Notes: generated by a model not told the origin, from the letters alone. Positions 17,301-30,666 are shown, counted from the stretch's first letter. The stretch is 64,000 nucleotides of DNA from Synchiropus splendidus (GCF_027744825.2 NC_071345.1:14137501-14201500); one strand, 5' to 3'. Made by a program: numbers and translations.

Positions 17301-20300
17301 TTGTTGACTCAGGCCTGAGAGGACACTGGTAACTGGATGTTCAACTAAAGCTGGGAATAGTCAAAAAACGGAAGTCATTTTTATAGCGGGATTTTTTTAA
17401 ACGGCTATCAGGAAACCTTTGTGGCTGTAAGTCTCACTTTTATTAAAAGACTGCACAGGCGTGCCTCTGCAACGACTCCAGCATTTCAAGGCACTTACTT
17501 CCCCAAGCGTTCACATGACAGTTAAAAATAACCACTGTACAAAATGTCTGTAAACAAGGCGTTGGAAGAAAACGTGATCACATTTGTGTGGATTTTCTGT
17601 ATTTAGTGTATAAAGGATAACGTTTTTAACACTTAAGGGAAAGTGTAAGAGTCTGTGAGGCTCTATCTTCACACATTAAACGTACATCAAACTCAGTGTG
17701 CTTTCATCCTCTCCCTACTGTTAGGTAGGCAGAACTGGTAGGCGACCAAGAACTTGCTGCGTGCCTTTTAAAACTACACACTTGCTACATTTGCACACTT
17801 CTCACAGGGAAAATAATTATCTATGATGGTTGTTTTATTTCTCTCTATTTCGGTCTACAATGTAATGTACAACATACAATAGAGATATTTTTAATGGGAC
17901 ATAAAAACCTGACTGACCTTCTGCTGGTTAGACAAAAGTTTGTCAAGACAAAAGCCTCACTTAAAATGTTTTCAGGTTACAGTTCACATTGCCAGGTTGA
18001 GGAACCAAAAAAGAAAACTTGGTGAAAACGACATGAATTCCGAATGTTCCCTTGATGGGACACGAGAGCTGAGAAGTCCAAGTCACATGACTTTGCGGTG
18101 GTATAGTGGTTAGAGCACATCCTCTTGGATCACAATGTTTCCTGTTCATGTCCGGCATCAGTGTCTCGTGCATTTTTTTTTAAATTAATGGATTTTACCA
18201 CAAGCCAGTTTGTCGAGTAACAAGGGTGTTTATTGTTTTTTTTTTTAAACAACCAATCAACAAAGATCCTAATAAAACAGAACATTTTTCACCAAGAGAG
18301 CTCGATGCTGCTGGAGGAAACTGGAGACCCCAGAGGAAACCCATGTACGTGTGCAACATGCTAAGAACCCAGGTGCTTTTGATCTCTTTATGAGTTTCCT
18401 CACACAGGAGTCGAACTTGTGACCTTCTTCCTCAGTGACACTGCAGCACCAAACCCTCTTCCAATGCGCTGCCATAATAACAGTCAGATATGTCAAGAAG
18501 AGCCAACTGTACTGGAGCGTTACATGGTGAGGCAGAAAGAGGGAAGAAGATATTACCAGGAGGAAAATACAGGGAAAGCCCCGGTCATTTCCTGGGAGTG
18601 CATTCCTACTAAATGAGCAGATCAACACAAAGGCTGATAAAGAGCAAAACTTGATTGAAGAAGCGCCTGAGGCTGCGGGCAACGCCAAATAAAGCATCAT
18701 TGTTTGCGTCATGCTGATCGCTCCTGTCTGTGAGACACGCAGCAAAATGACAGGAAGCGAACGATGAGAGACACGGCTCTGCCTGAAGGGAAAGTCCCTC
18801 TGAACTACCCTCTGAACCTCAGGTAGTTGAGAAATAGCCCAGAGCAGGAAGGGAGGGGGGGTGATCATGTGACTTCTCAGAACTGCGCTTTGTGCACGAG
18901 TACGGCTTCAAAACACTTTCAAGCACTGCCAGAATTTGTTTTTCTCTTTACTCAATACTTTTGAGTTTCTTTTTTTAAATAAATCAAGCAACAATAGCAG
19001 TGGTAGTAGAAGTATATTTCAATCCCACATCAAAACACTTTCATGTACTAACAAAAACAACAATAATAATGAAAAAAAATGCATTGTTTTCGCACATATT
19101 CCTCTCACCAAGTCACAAACGGTTCAAGCTAATCCCAGCTACAGAGGGCAAGAGTTGGCGGACGTCCTGGACAGACAGGCCACTCACACCTTCTGTGTGG
19201 TTATCAAAAGTATCAAATCATTAGAGGAGACTTCGTCATCACCACCACTCAAGGCAATAGCCATCAACCAACCCGATCATCTGTGAATCTGCTCCGTGGG
19301 CGTATGAACAGCTGCTTCACCATCTGCACCGACATTCACATCTCCAGTCTTGTTCACTTGCACTGCTCAGGTCAGCTGTCAGACAGGCCAGATTCACCGC
19401 CCAAAATGCAGCACGCTGCATCCAGCCATTTACTTATGTGACTAACATTTCACCCCTCAGATTTCGCAATCAAAAAAACTCCCAGAGCTAAGCATTAAAA
19501 ACCTGCTAAAACCAGACAATCTGCTAGGTAAATGAGTCATATTGGACCCATGCCATTAAATCTCCATACTGTGCAAAGTGTGAGAAATGAGGCCCAAGCA
19601 TGTTAACGCAGAAGTCAAACAGGATATCACGAAGCAGCCTCAGTGCTCGCATCTGGTGGTAGCGCCATCACATTTCTGGTAAGAGAGCCCTGTGTCGTGC
19701 AGTGTGGTGAAAAACCCCAGTCATGAGAGCGCTGCGAGACTCGGGTCCTTTCTCTGCTGGCAGAAGTTAGAAGAGATAAAGGGGGATAAACACGGGAACC
19801 TTGGGTTCATGCTGGGGCAGTCCTGGATTGTGTAACACTTCCAGAAATTTTCACTAAAGTACACTCTCACTTCTGGTTCGTAAGCACACTCCTTCATTTA
19901 TTTGTTGTACATTTTTTCACAAGCAGCATTGACAGGAAGATGAGGTCGCGTTCCATGACTTTCACAGACAATACCGGGTTTGACCCCAAGGGTTCCCGCT
20001 TCACATGCACACTCAAATTTTGCATACAGTCAAAAATAGTTTGCGTTCATGTTTCTCATTGCCAATAAATGATGAATAACATTGTCAAAGTTGCAAACAA
20101 AACACAACATATATCTAGGAAAACCGGTGAGGACAGAAAATAAAACCAGAATTTACCTTTAAGTAAAAAATATATTCTGATATTGAGTGTCATCAAAACA
20201 TAGTATGCTGCAAAGTATATTTTTATGAAGTTCCAAACAAAAGCTATGTTACAACAATGCTTATTGTAATTACTCTACAATTATTTATCATTATGATTTC

Positions 20301-23300
20301 TGGTGATTCTCTTCCCGGTCTCCTCCCACTTGTCCCTTCTCACATTTGCACATTACGATTTAACTCTACTTTATGCAGCTATATTTTTTTCAACGTGCTG
20401 CCGACAAGTGCCAGATTCACAAGTGGCAATTTTGCGTGTATGTTGGAAAGAAACGCAGCATATCTAAATGTATCGGATATCAATGTTTAAATCTTAACGT
20501 CATCAGTAAATATTAACTATAAACAAATGTGATGATTTTCCACATAACTATGAAGACGCTTGGGAAATTTTTTATCTCTTGCAGACAAAACCTCCGTAAA
20601 TAAAAATATTACTATGATGGTAGAAAGTGTTAAGGAAAGGCTAATTTATTAACAAAAACTAATGTTACATTATTGTCATTTACGTTTGTTGACCTCCTCT
20701 CGCATCCTCCCAAGTACTACTAGATGATAAGTCACAGTAATTCGTACCGAAGCACGTGAGAGTGACATAGTTCTCTGGTACTGACGGTTTTTCCCCCGAA
20801 ACAGACATTGCAACTTAAAGTACCTGAACCTGTATTAATGGAACAAAGGCCTACAAAAGTTGCTGGCAGAGATGCTTTGTAAACAAGATCAACAGATGTT
20901 TATCTATTCAGCATTACCAGGAAATCTTCTGTCACTTCTTCCTGGTAAGCACAAAAATCACGCGGTACGATGCAGTCATACACTCTTATTATTAGAATAA
21001 TGTGTGCACCAGAGGAGATTTGAATTTGACATTCGCTCTTGTTATTTTCGCATGAATGGATCAGAGTAATTGACACACCAGTACACATGGGGCCAGGGTT
21101 ATTGTTACCAATTAAAAACAAACTACCTCTTGGAGAATGAGGAAACTCCCAAAAGCCACACGCCTGAAGTGTAGCAAAGGCTCCACCCGATGCTCATCAT
21201 CCGAGTTTGCTCCTGCCAAGATCATGGCAAGGTGACGTGGCATGAAGACAAACCTATTGTCTGATGCTGCCTCTAATTTTTCTTTCGATGATCTTTCCTT
21301 TCCAACACACTCTCACACCCATGGAGCAATACAATGTTGTTTGCTAGTGGACTTTGACGTCAGCCCTCAACTTTACATGTTGACACATTTTGCTTTCAAT
21401 TGAAGCGCTTGTGCACGAATATCCTGACACAGTGGGCAGCTCCGTTTTTACTGACGGTGCAATCTGTGCCACAAGAGGTACCATATATACCAAGTGACAT
21501 GGAATTTAAATTCATGAAAATAGCTTCTGATTGTCTCCACCTCCCACTTCCGATCCCCAGACTGTTTTGCTCCATTGAAATACCTATGAGTCGACATATA
21601 GCGCAAAGGCTGCCTTCAGCATAAGCATAATGGAGTGAGAATGGGTTGTTCGTTTCATAGGAACATATCACTGTAATATATGCATCAAACTCAAGGGTGA
21701 GGCGAATCCAGCTCGCCATGTCATTTTATGTGGCCTCCCTTGAAATGGTTGACTGCAGATAGACACATCACTACTTTTGTTGAATAATTCAGGCCAGAAT
21801 ATTTCTATTTTTTTGTTGTTTTGTTTTTAAACTCTACTTACTCCAATATGTAATATAAACATGCACACAAATCTTGCTCTGATTGAATTCACAGATGTCC
21901 TGCTTGTACAGTCTCCATCAGCAGGGTATCTGCTACATGTAAATGAGTGTGAAGGTGGCTATGAATATGAGACAGGCTGGTTTTACCCTACTGATGTGTG
22001 TTGTTCCAATAGTTATCATGTGTTTGGTGTGTTTTATCGGAAAAATCACAAAAGAAACATCATAATAACAAGGCATCCACCGATTCCGATAATGGTCCCA
22101 TACTGGGTTTGAGTACGTGTACTCATTAAAATAGCCAGAGAAACCGCTTTACAGCAGAGCACAGTTTTGGAATGTCAGTTTATAACTATACTGTAAAATT
22201 TGTGTTTGTACTGCTGTGAAGCTTGTGACCGTCACCCATGTACAATAAAAACATACCAAGGAATGTTGGTCAAGAAACGATATACAGTCGTACCTTGGTT
22301 CTCGACACAATCCGTTCCAGACGGCCGTTCGAGAAGCGATTTGTTCGAAATCTGAATCAATTTTTCCCATTACAATGAATGGAAAAAGAAATAATGCGTT
22401 CCGAGTGAGTGACGTCTCTCCAGAAGGGAAGAGGTGCCCGGTGCGTGTCCAGCTCTGAATGTGCGCTTCTGTGCAGTTTGGCTGTGACAAAGTCATAAAC
22501 CAAGTAACGCTCTGTCCCAGACTCGCCTCATCCCTGTCCCAGCTCCAGCCCACAACAGGACATCAAACCCTGGAGTGAGCGCTCCAGCCTCGGAGGTGTG
22601 GAGAGCGAGCACCTCCCCTGTGACACTCTGTGACACAAAGGTTTTACACCTCAATATGAAGAAAAAACAGTCAGTAAATGTAGCTAACGGGACACGTCTG
22701 CATACAGAGGCTGCGTTACACACAATAACAAAGTGCGTCGTGGATCAGCTGATCAGTCCGCGCACGTTATGTTTTTTCCGGCTTTTTTCGGGGGCATTCG
22801 AGTTCTGGATTTTCGTTCGAAATCAGATGCAAAAAAAATCTCAAAAATTTTGTTCGAACTCCGATTTGTTCGAAGTCCGGGACGTTTGAAAACCGAGGTA
22901 CCACTGTAATATGGAAGAATGTGAGAACGAACAGGCAAAAATATTCTTCCAACATTGGCAGTTCTAGAATGTTTTTTGAATATTATGTCACAGAGTATGT
23001 TACTTCTGTGTTACTGACACAGTAAAAGGCATCATTTTCTCCTCATGAAATGCATACGTTTCTAGCGAGAGGAAGCTTGGCGCGATGCTTTACCTGACGA
23101 AGGTTGTTGTAGATATCCAAGTCTTTATTGGCCGATATCAGCAGCTGGAGCAGCATGGAGACAATGGGCATCTTCCCTTGAACCACAGCTATATGAAGAG
23201 CCCTACAAAGGAAAGCAAGAGTGGGATATTGAAATTTGAAAACAGATTTTTCTTTTTGAAAACGTGTGCTACTATTCCATTATATTAACATGGAAGAGTC

Positions 23301-26300
23301 CTTTGCAAGTAAGTTATGAATGTAAAAACATTGGTCTTCGTCTAATAAAAGGCGTCACCTTTCCTGTGGTGACGACCAATGACGGCGTTATGCCGTGAGT
23401 TCATACGATTGATTCATCCAAGGGATAAATCAGACACACCTACAGCAAAAAGGAAAAAGCAACAGGAAACAGAAACTGCTTTCTTGAGAATTGACAAAAA
23501 GTCCCCTCAGTAACAAACTAACACCAGAAAAAAAAAATCGGTTTCTTTAAAAATTGAGACTCACTGCCTTCTCCTTTCATTCATTTATCAGGTGAACTAC
23601 AACTCGGGTGGAGACATTTGCGCTGATCCTTCTGCGCTTCGTGTTCTCTGTTCAAGTACAATTTGTCCGAGACGACAGTCAAGAAACATGCAGCGTCTTA
23701 TTGGCCTTGTGCTGCAAAATTGTTGAAATGGAAGAGGCATGATTTACATTAGTCAGGTGACTGACGTCTACTTGTACTGTTACTTGACACAAAAAAAGAC
23801 ATTTGACAAGAGAGATCCTGCTTCAACATTTGTGTTGTTTGTGCTCATCATAGCATTTTACTGAACTGTTGTATCATATGTGGGACTAATAAAGGCCATA
23901 GACATAGATGTGTCAGTGAACTTTTGTTTGAAAATGCTAAACATGACTGGTTGTTAGGTGGTTGGTTGTCAGATCGGTATTCAAACCATCGACTGAAGTT
24001 CAGTAAACATTTCACTTGAGTAAAGTAGAACTCTCACTGATGGTGCACAGGTCCTTTTTTCATCCGCCCGTGTGAGTTTAAGCAGTTGAAATCCATCTAA
24101 AACTATTTGGCAGCTGGCCCTCTCACATAGCTTGACAAACACCTGGCCATATTTCCCTTGCCGAAATGCATGTGCACCAATCGTCACTGTTAACAAACTC
24201 AGGAGCTGCCTATTCTTCTGCATAATTGGTAGTATAAGTAAGTGAAGTTCCTGGCAAGAGGATCAGAAAAGACTGATCTAATCACTTATCACATTTCTGT
24301 CGATCTTACACAGTCAGGTTTGTTTGAATGAACACATTTTGTTGCCACAGCCACATGGAAGTTCATTTATTTTCGTCACGTTATGAACCCAATAAAACTA
24401 TTTCAAAACATATTTAATGACATTTAAATTTATGCCCTTGTGTATAAATTTAAATGTAAATATTTTCTTGTTATTTTGTTAAGAGGCAGAGAGAAAGATC
24501 ACATCACTTCGGCAAACAGCGGTAACTGCAAAACAAATGCCTGTTCCTGAGCATTATCACTTCAGCATATTAGTGAGTGCAGCATCTGTAGCTGTACGTC
24601 AGTGTCCTTTTTACATATTTGCATGCCACTGTCTTAAATAAATGTTTTGGCACACAGCTTGTTTTCACGGGAGATGAAACTGCAGTGTTTGTGCTTCCTG
24701 GAAGTGGCGCAGACCACAGCCCCAGATAAACCTCAGGCGCTGTCGTGCTGACGCAGTCAGGTGTCCCAGGCTCCCCGCAGCATCACACGCTGGTGCGGCC
24801 AAAGTGATGCATGTGAAAAAAGCCACTGATAAGAAGGCGCGCTGATCAGAAAGAAAACCAGTATCAGTGTGGTGGTAAAGTCACAGCCACACCGAAGCGG
24901 CGCATCAGAGGCAAGAAAATTCTGTGTTCCCGCAAACAGAGCACTGTGTAAACACAGGAGAGGAGAAATGGGAGTGAATGCCAAGAAATCTGGGGTGCAA
25001 GGATGGACCCCTGAATTCACATGAAATCACACAGGACGCAGAAGCAGCTGGGGAGATGACTTGCGCTCAAATAAAGTGAGTGGTAAATGAGGAAGTGCTG
25101 AGGGGATGTTTGAAAAAACAAGGCAGAAAAAAAGAAGAAGAAAGACAGACACCTGAGAAAAACCACGAAGGGGTTGAGCATGCAACGCTCACCGGCTTTC
25201 CCGAAACCAAGGGGCTCATAAGCGCTGAGAACAGAGCATCATTGACGTAAGAAACAAGCGCGTGTGCGATCAATCATGTTTGCATGCTGATACACATTCT
25301 GGTGAAAACTGTGCGACAGGAAGGTGTTCTTTTTTTTGTGTTTACACATGAAGCCACAAGGTGGTTTGATGAACCAGACGAATGACTTCCAGCGAAGAGG
25401 GATGCTTATGTTAGAACTAGAACACCTCTTATCGCTGCTTACGGAAATATATCCCGTCAATAAAGAAATTTCTCAATCCAATAAATCATACAAAAATATG
25501 TGACGATAACCTCTTTAATGCATCAGCATCAAATGCATAAACTAATGAAGACAGACAAGTGAAAACAAACTTTTCAAAATTCAAATAGTCTTTTAAACTT
25601 ATAAACACAGCTAAAATTTCATTTGCACAATTAAAATGATGTCACCACCACCAGATGGCATTGCGATCAATGATATTTCAAATGAAAATCCCCCGAGACG
25701 CTTGATGGAGTGCTTTTCTCCTTTATATTTTGCAGCATGGATTTGGAAACAGCATAAACAAAGCAATATTTTGCTGCTTATGAATGGAGTTTAAACACAA
25801 TATTTTGTTGTGATCCAGACAAAATACCAAACCGATGGGGGTTTGGTATTTTGGCTCCTTCGGAAGAGGTACCTCAACTCTTTCCTGAGTACAAGTACAA
25901 CTAAAGCCTAAAACAAGAAAAATATACCACCACGACCAAATAAATATGACTAGTCCTCTAAAATCAACAATTAAATGACTGGCTGATGTCATCGCTCTCT
26001 CTTCCACACAGCAAAAGGGGAAACTGCTCAGAGTGCATCACGTCCAGCACCGTGAAAGCATGGCAACATTTCACAATGGACATGCAGACGTTTGAAGTGA
26101 GACGCGGTGTGACATACCTTTAAAAAACCACATTTTGAGCAATTAAATTTTTACGTTTTGAAACAACATTTAACGTGATATAAGTAATAGCTATTTACTT
26201 GTACGTATTTTGTTCTTGTACAACCCGTCGAGATAGTCGGGCACGAGCCGGCTGTAAAAATTGTCGTCGCAGCCCTAGATTTAATAATAGCAATGGCGGA

Positions 26301-29300
26301 AATAGACAAAAGCAATATACAAATACAGACTTGGCATTTCAGCAGATTAGAGAGATTCATTTATTTAACAAATTAAAACAGTCCTCCGCCCCGTCTGGAT
26401 TCATAAACACAAATGCTAAGACTGGAAATTGACGCCTCACAGTTTTGGGATGTTGAAGATTTAAGAGGTTTAATCATATCTGGGAAGTTCAGTCCAGTCC
26501 TTCAGGGATCTTAAAATCTATTATTTATGCAGGGAGGCTTTACATATTCCACATCATCCTTCCCAGACTGATACTGAATTCTCCAGCCAGAGTGTGGACA
26601 GCTTCTCTACATCTACTTATGCATCTGCTTGTCTGTCAAGCAAAAGATTGTCTGTTAGCTAAGATCATTCATGGGCAGCAGAAGACAGACTTTCCTGCAA
26701 TGAATCACATTTGATATGCATTTTCTATGAGAGTCAAAGAGACAACTCTGCTGCAGTCACAGTATCATGCAGGTTTGTATTGCTATGGCTGATCGATATA
26801 TGATGCATATGCTTTCAAATGCTAGAGATAATTCACATATAAATTTATTTAGCAGTGTTAGAACCTTACGTTTACACCCCATAATGTCATCATTTAAACA
26901 GTCCACCATTACCGACAAAGCATTAGATTTGTATTTAATGACGATAAAAACTACACGCACTACATTCTTCTGCTTCAAGAGGGTAGTAACAAGACTTGTA
27001 TGTCTCCAGGCATATGATGTGTGTGCGTTTAAAAAGTGATTTCAGTTAATGTGTGGGTGTCAGGGTGTTTAGATCCTCTCACAATATAAACTTGCCTCGC
27101 GTTCAAGGTTTAATATTTGCATTCCTGTGGTCTCAAAACTCCTACAACCTTCTCATTCTCAACCCCAAATAGCTGAGAAAGTCCTCAACTCAAAGTGAAC
27201 GCTTCAGGAGAGGGTAGGCAGGGTGGGGTTGTGGGGGGGTGGGGGGTGGGTCTGGATGCAGTTGTGCAGACAGGAACCTTTGACAAATATCAGTTTTGAC
27301 ACAGAATGCTCTTTTTGGTGATAAAAGTGAGTGAGGTCACGAGTGTTTGCCGTGGTCCAAAGCATATCTATCATGGTGGAAGTTGTTTTATTGATTTGAC
27401 TGAGGCGTGTGTTTTTATGGAGTCATGAGCTTCTCCAATCGCACGATGTGACGGTGAACAAAGCTAATAAACACCAAAGGTTGACTCACGTATCACCGTC
27501 ATCGTCCTTGCGTGTTGCGATGGCGAGGCCAGAGCGGTAGTCAGTGTGGCAAAGAAAAGAGTGGTTGCGCTCAGGCGGTGGGCAATACAGCAGTTGGTGA
27601 CCTGGTTGATAAGAGAAAAGGAAATAATGAGGAAGTGTTTTGATGTGTTTCATGTGTCATGCTCTTATGAGTTGACTTAGCAAGCCGCGACTGTGTTAAA
27701 TGCGCTCATCATCAAATGCTGACTGGATTGTTTCTGACTGACTCAGCTCGCTGTGCAAAGTCTGACGTAGACTGAAACACCATCATTCTTTCATTAGAAT
27801 TATACTACGCGATACTAAAGAAGGGCGGATGACATCATATTATCATGGCATTGCAGAGGTCTGTTGACCTTCAAGGCCTCCAGGTTTCACAACACTGCAG
27901 TCATAATTCACCCACAACCATTCAGTTCATTCCGAATAACAATTGTGGTTGTGTTGCACATTGTCTAAGCTTATACAATATGCTTTATTTTAAGTTCGGG
28001 TGCAGGTCTGTGCTGCCCGGGAGCCCGCATTGATGAGGCCCTCAGGGCTGCAGAGGAAGACTAGAAAACTAACCCCTTTCCAGTTTTATTTTTGCAGTAC
28101 TTTTTAGCCCCTCTAAATACAAGCGGTTAAAGTACTATGTCTCAGGACTTCCTTTTTCTGAGCCTGTCTAAGACATTGGCTTTTTCTGTCTATAGGCAGC
28201 TCAAGAGTTGTCTATTAAACTCAAAGATGCCAAGACTATGATGCTACATCAGGAACAGCTGACTTGACAGGGGTGATATGCGAAGTCCAGTCCATATTGT
28301 GTATCTTTCAAAAGAAGAAAGATGGGAAACAGAGCAAACTGGCTTGTAAGTAGACCAATGCTGTTGGCATATACTGTATAAGTCGGTTCATCAACATGAG
28401 AACAGCCCAAACTAACAGCTAAGGAAATTCTCGAGGTCACGTCCCCAGTTTCTACCCTTTTAACTGGTGATTTTACAGGAGTTGCAGGAGTGAGATAATG
28501 TGGACAGCATGATATAAAAAAATGGATTGAAAACGGCACGTCTCATCATTGTGCTTGTCACACTGTTGGCATGACTTCTATTGAAAGTAAGTCAAACTCA
28601 TGGCCCAGGGGCCAAATTTAAGTGCCATGAAAAAGCTTGAAAATGTCAAATATAATTGATCATCAGTTTAAAATGAGGCACAGTCGGTGACATGATCAGA
28701 ACTGACCTCCAAGTGTTGAGAGTATTGTTTGCTGTTGAAACGTATTATTTGCTGTTATGGTCTCTTCAATAAATACAAATAATGTTCATTTAGTGTGTTT
28801 CCCTGCAACAGCAATTGGGTTTTCCACCCCTGCTGTACTGCGAAAATCTCTGTTTCAAGGGGGAACTTAGTGAACTTAGTGGTCGGGAACTCAATGGTGG
28901 CCCCGAATTTAGTCATGCAACTTCTCATTTCTTGGGAAAAAAAAAGAAAAACATATTCCTGTCATATAGTATTTTAGTAGACAAACATAAAAATGACAAA
29001 ACTGATCTTCATGAATCGAGTTGTCAGGTATTAATTCAATGAAATGGCATGGCATTGCATTTGCCACCTGGGTCCATTATAAAAGCTCTCTTCAGACTGG
29101 ATTAAAAATTAATTTCAGAGATATGAATATACTTACCATAAGACAGGAAACCAGCTTGATAAACATTCGGATGCTGTGGTGTCGTTTGAGATTGGTAACA
29201 TGTTAACGAACCCCCACGGACTACGCCGCTGTCTCCCGCTTCTGGCTCCAGCCGCCCGGGTCTCCTCGCACCATGACGCAGCAAGTCCGCAGCCTCCGCC

Positions 29301-29575
29301 GGGGAACTGCGATCTCCCCCCTCGCTCGGCAAGTTCGCTCCCACGCGGATGGGACGCTTCCTGAGAGGAAGCAGGAGAGAGCTCGGCCGTTTTCGGGAGT
29401 CCGCTGAGAGGCGACCATGCGCATGGTTCGTGCCCGAGGAGGCAGGAGGTGGCGGCGAGTTGCAGCTGGACGCCGGCGCCGAACCTGCAGCGCTTCCTCG
29501 TTTACAAGTGCTGAGATCCAGCGGTGCAGACGCAGCCGCCTGGTGGTCCCCATTCATTGTCACGATCATCGGCAT
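14354..29575 (-). CDS. bcl3: BCL3, nuclear IkB-family ankyrin transcriptional co-regulator
   Basis: BCL3 binds NF-kB p50 and p52 homodimers in the nucleus and modulates transcription. Coding exons in transcript order: 29575-29137, 27601-27490, 23202-23094, 16325-16124, 15971-15883, 15804-15727, 14868-14701, 14497-14354. All have AG/GT borders and matching phases, giving 1341 bp or 446 aa; human BCL3 is about 450. The N-terminus has PLDLSTCKR and a basic LPLRKRPIRV stretch like the human LPLRKRP nuclear-localisation region. Ankyrin repeats run from about residue 180 (DDDGDTALHIAVVQG) to 400, including QTPLHLAVITQQP, GQTALHLSCEYEQLD, LTPLHLAVLHGRKD, GQNPLMHAV, NTALHSASGRGQ and NYHNDTPVMVAKNK. 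The C-terminal tail of about 45 residues is shorter than the human Pro/Ser-rich tail. The ATG at 29575 is the first of three close in-frame ATGs; the others (29569, 29557) cannot be excluded. Confidence 0.95.
16590..16625 (-). repeat. hAT-family end fragment in bcl3 intron 3
   Basis: The reverse complement reads TGCCAAACTCAAGGCCCAGG then GGCCAAACCC, the same signature as at 28586. It is an isolated decayed end. Confidence 0.5.
18093..18175 (+). repeat. tRNA-like (SINE head or tRNA pseudogene) fragment
   Basis: GCGGTGGTATAGTGGTTAGA resembles a pol III A box (TGGTATAGTGG). The downstream TGTTCATGTCC is a degenerate B box at about the right spacing. The stems do not pair well, so this is not a functional tRNA gene. 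Confidence 0.4.
18290..18480 (-). repeat. Degenerate teleost tRNA-like dispersed repeat
   Basis: Read on the minus strand, it goes from GCAGCGCATTGG through a B-box-like AAGTTCGACTCC to TAGCATGTTGCACACG and GGGTTTCCTCTGGGG. This order matches the widespread fish repeat whose body reads roughly 'gcatgttctcc ... tgggtttcctcc'. It is strongly mutated. I recognise the motif series but cannot give a secure family name. Confidence 0.5.
22285..22906. mobile_element. Non-autonomous Tc1/mariner-like (pogo/Tigger-type) element, 622 bp
   Basis: The left end CAGTCGTACCTTGGTTCTCG and the right end ACCGAGGTACCACTG (inverted: CAGTGGTACCTCGGT) are terminal inverted repeats, flanked by TA on each side as expected for a TA target duplication. 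Subterminal sequence is also inverted (TTCGAGAAGCGATTTGTTCG versus CCGATTTGTTCGAAGTCCGG). No transposase frame is present. A second copy in opposite orientation begins at 63771. Confidence 0.85.
23203..27489 (-). other. bcl3 intron 2 (4.3 kb)
   Basis: No gene or clear transposon was recognised. A G-rich run at 27212-27250 on the plus strand is the only outstanding compositional feature. Confidence 0.6.
27212..27250 (+). other. G-rich tract with quadruplex-forming pattern
   Basis: At least five runs of three or more Gs are separated by loops of one to five bases within 39 bp, satisfying the usual G-quadruplex pattern on the plus strand (non-template for bcl3). It lies about 240 bp downstream (in transcript order) of bcl3 exon 2. 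Confidence 0.7.
28586..28640 (+). repeat. hAT-family end fragment in bcl3 intron 1
   Basis: GTCAAACTCATGGCCCAGGG followed by GCCAAATTT is a terminal/subterminal signature shared with inverted pieces at 16590-16625 and 33930-33976. Only one end is preserved. Nothing else was recognised in the rest of bcl3 intron 1 (27602-29136). Confidence 0.5.
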
Positions 29576-30469
29576 GGAAAAAGGTTACGAAAGAAACATG
29601 AAAAATAACGAGTTCTATCACGTTAAATGAGAGCGTCCGGACCAAGTCATCAACTCGAGTGTCATGGACTTCTGTTTGATCTCCTCGGATCAGTCAGCAG
29701 ACACAGACGCAGGTGAACGCCGCTGCTCCATCTGACCTGTGATGACACCGCATTAAAACGAAACCGAGCCAACTATTGTGACACGGGGATTATTCTGAAA
29801 TGGGTGGAGATTTGAACATCACTGATGCATTTGCCTTCTCTTCAAAAACACAGGGCAGAAACCTACTACATCATTTCTGGGGAAGTTAAAAAAAAAAAAA
29901 CACTATTCATTGTCACATTTTCACTGGTCTCGATCTCATGAACTTATTTGATCTTGGAATGTGTTGAACAATATGCACAACTTTTAATTTGCCACCCCAT
30001 GTGTCACTCCATGTCCACACAAGTGCGTCTTATTTTGCAATGTCTAAATGATCCACAATTACACCATACTGGGTCTCAGTGAAAGTACACGGTTGCAGGT
30101 CTAAATCACAGTCGGGACTCACCTTAAACGCTCTCCCCCGGACAAGATTACAGTCAATATTGAGACGTGTGAGTCAGTGTGCCGTCACCATGCTATGGTG
30201 AGACACGTCAGTGGCAATGACTATATACACAGAGACAGTATTGCTATAGTTCTCTAACCACGAATGAAGATATTTCAGAGAACGGCATGTAACAGCGGGG
30301 ACACCTTTAACCTTTAACTGCATACTCCTCATTGCATTTCACAGGACACACTTGTGTATTAGCGGACCGAAAACATAGACTTTCTTGTCCACAGAGTAGA
30401 GAAACATCTGCCCTGGTTGACACGAAACCTCAAACTATTTTTGAAAGAAGACATTAAGGGTAAAATGTT

Positions 30470-30666
30470 GTGATGGGTCGATGAGGCATCATGAAACAGT
30501 ATTGATGAAACTTTGTGCTAATTCTCAGCGGTCACTAGATGGCGCACTTTTGGTTTCAAAATGATGTGAGTTTTATACAGCAGACAGCCCGGAAAATCAT
30601 GACACTGTTTCATGAAACCTCACCATCCTTTGAATACTGCATTATAAAACCTCATCTGCCCATCAC
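30470..30666. mobile_element. Palindromic MITE, copy 1
   Basis: GTGATGGGTCGATGAGG at the left pairs with CCTCATCTGCCCATCAC at the right. Inside, ATCATGAAACAGT near the left pairs with ACTGTTTCATGA near the right. A related, more degraded copy sharing CACTAG.TGGCGC, CAGCAGACAG and CATGACACTG.TTCATGAAAC lies near 50372-50575. Confidence 0.65.

Larger units (their letters stand above)
16326..23093 (-). other. bcl3 intron 3 (6.8 kb)
   Basis: Mostly unique-looking AT-rich DNA. Recognised contents: a hAT-end fragment (16590-16625), two tRNA-like/SINE-like fragments (18093-18175 and 18290-18480) and a complete non-autonomous Tc1/mariner-like element (22285-22906). The small reading frames have no family resemblance. 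Confidence 0.7.

Noticed and set aside
18093..18175. Functional tRNA gene
   Set aside because: A- and B-box-like motifs exist but the acceptor and anticodon stems do not pair, so it was kept only as a repeat fragment.
18269..18868. A 199-codon minus-strand open frame in bcl3 intron 3
   Set aside because: It overlaps a degenerate repeat, has no recognisable family features, and lacks splice or promoter context.
22149..22955. Several short frames over the Tc1/mariner-like element
   Set aside because: They do not resemble transposase (no DDE/D-type motif or helix-turn-helix); the element is non-coding.
29349..29630. GC-rich open frames on the plus strand across bcl3 exon 1
   Set aside because: They are shadows of the bcl3 coding exon; the minus frame carries recognisable BCL3 sequence and a correct splice donor.
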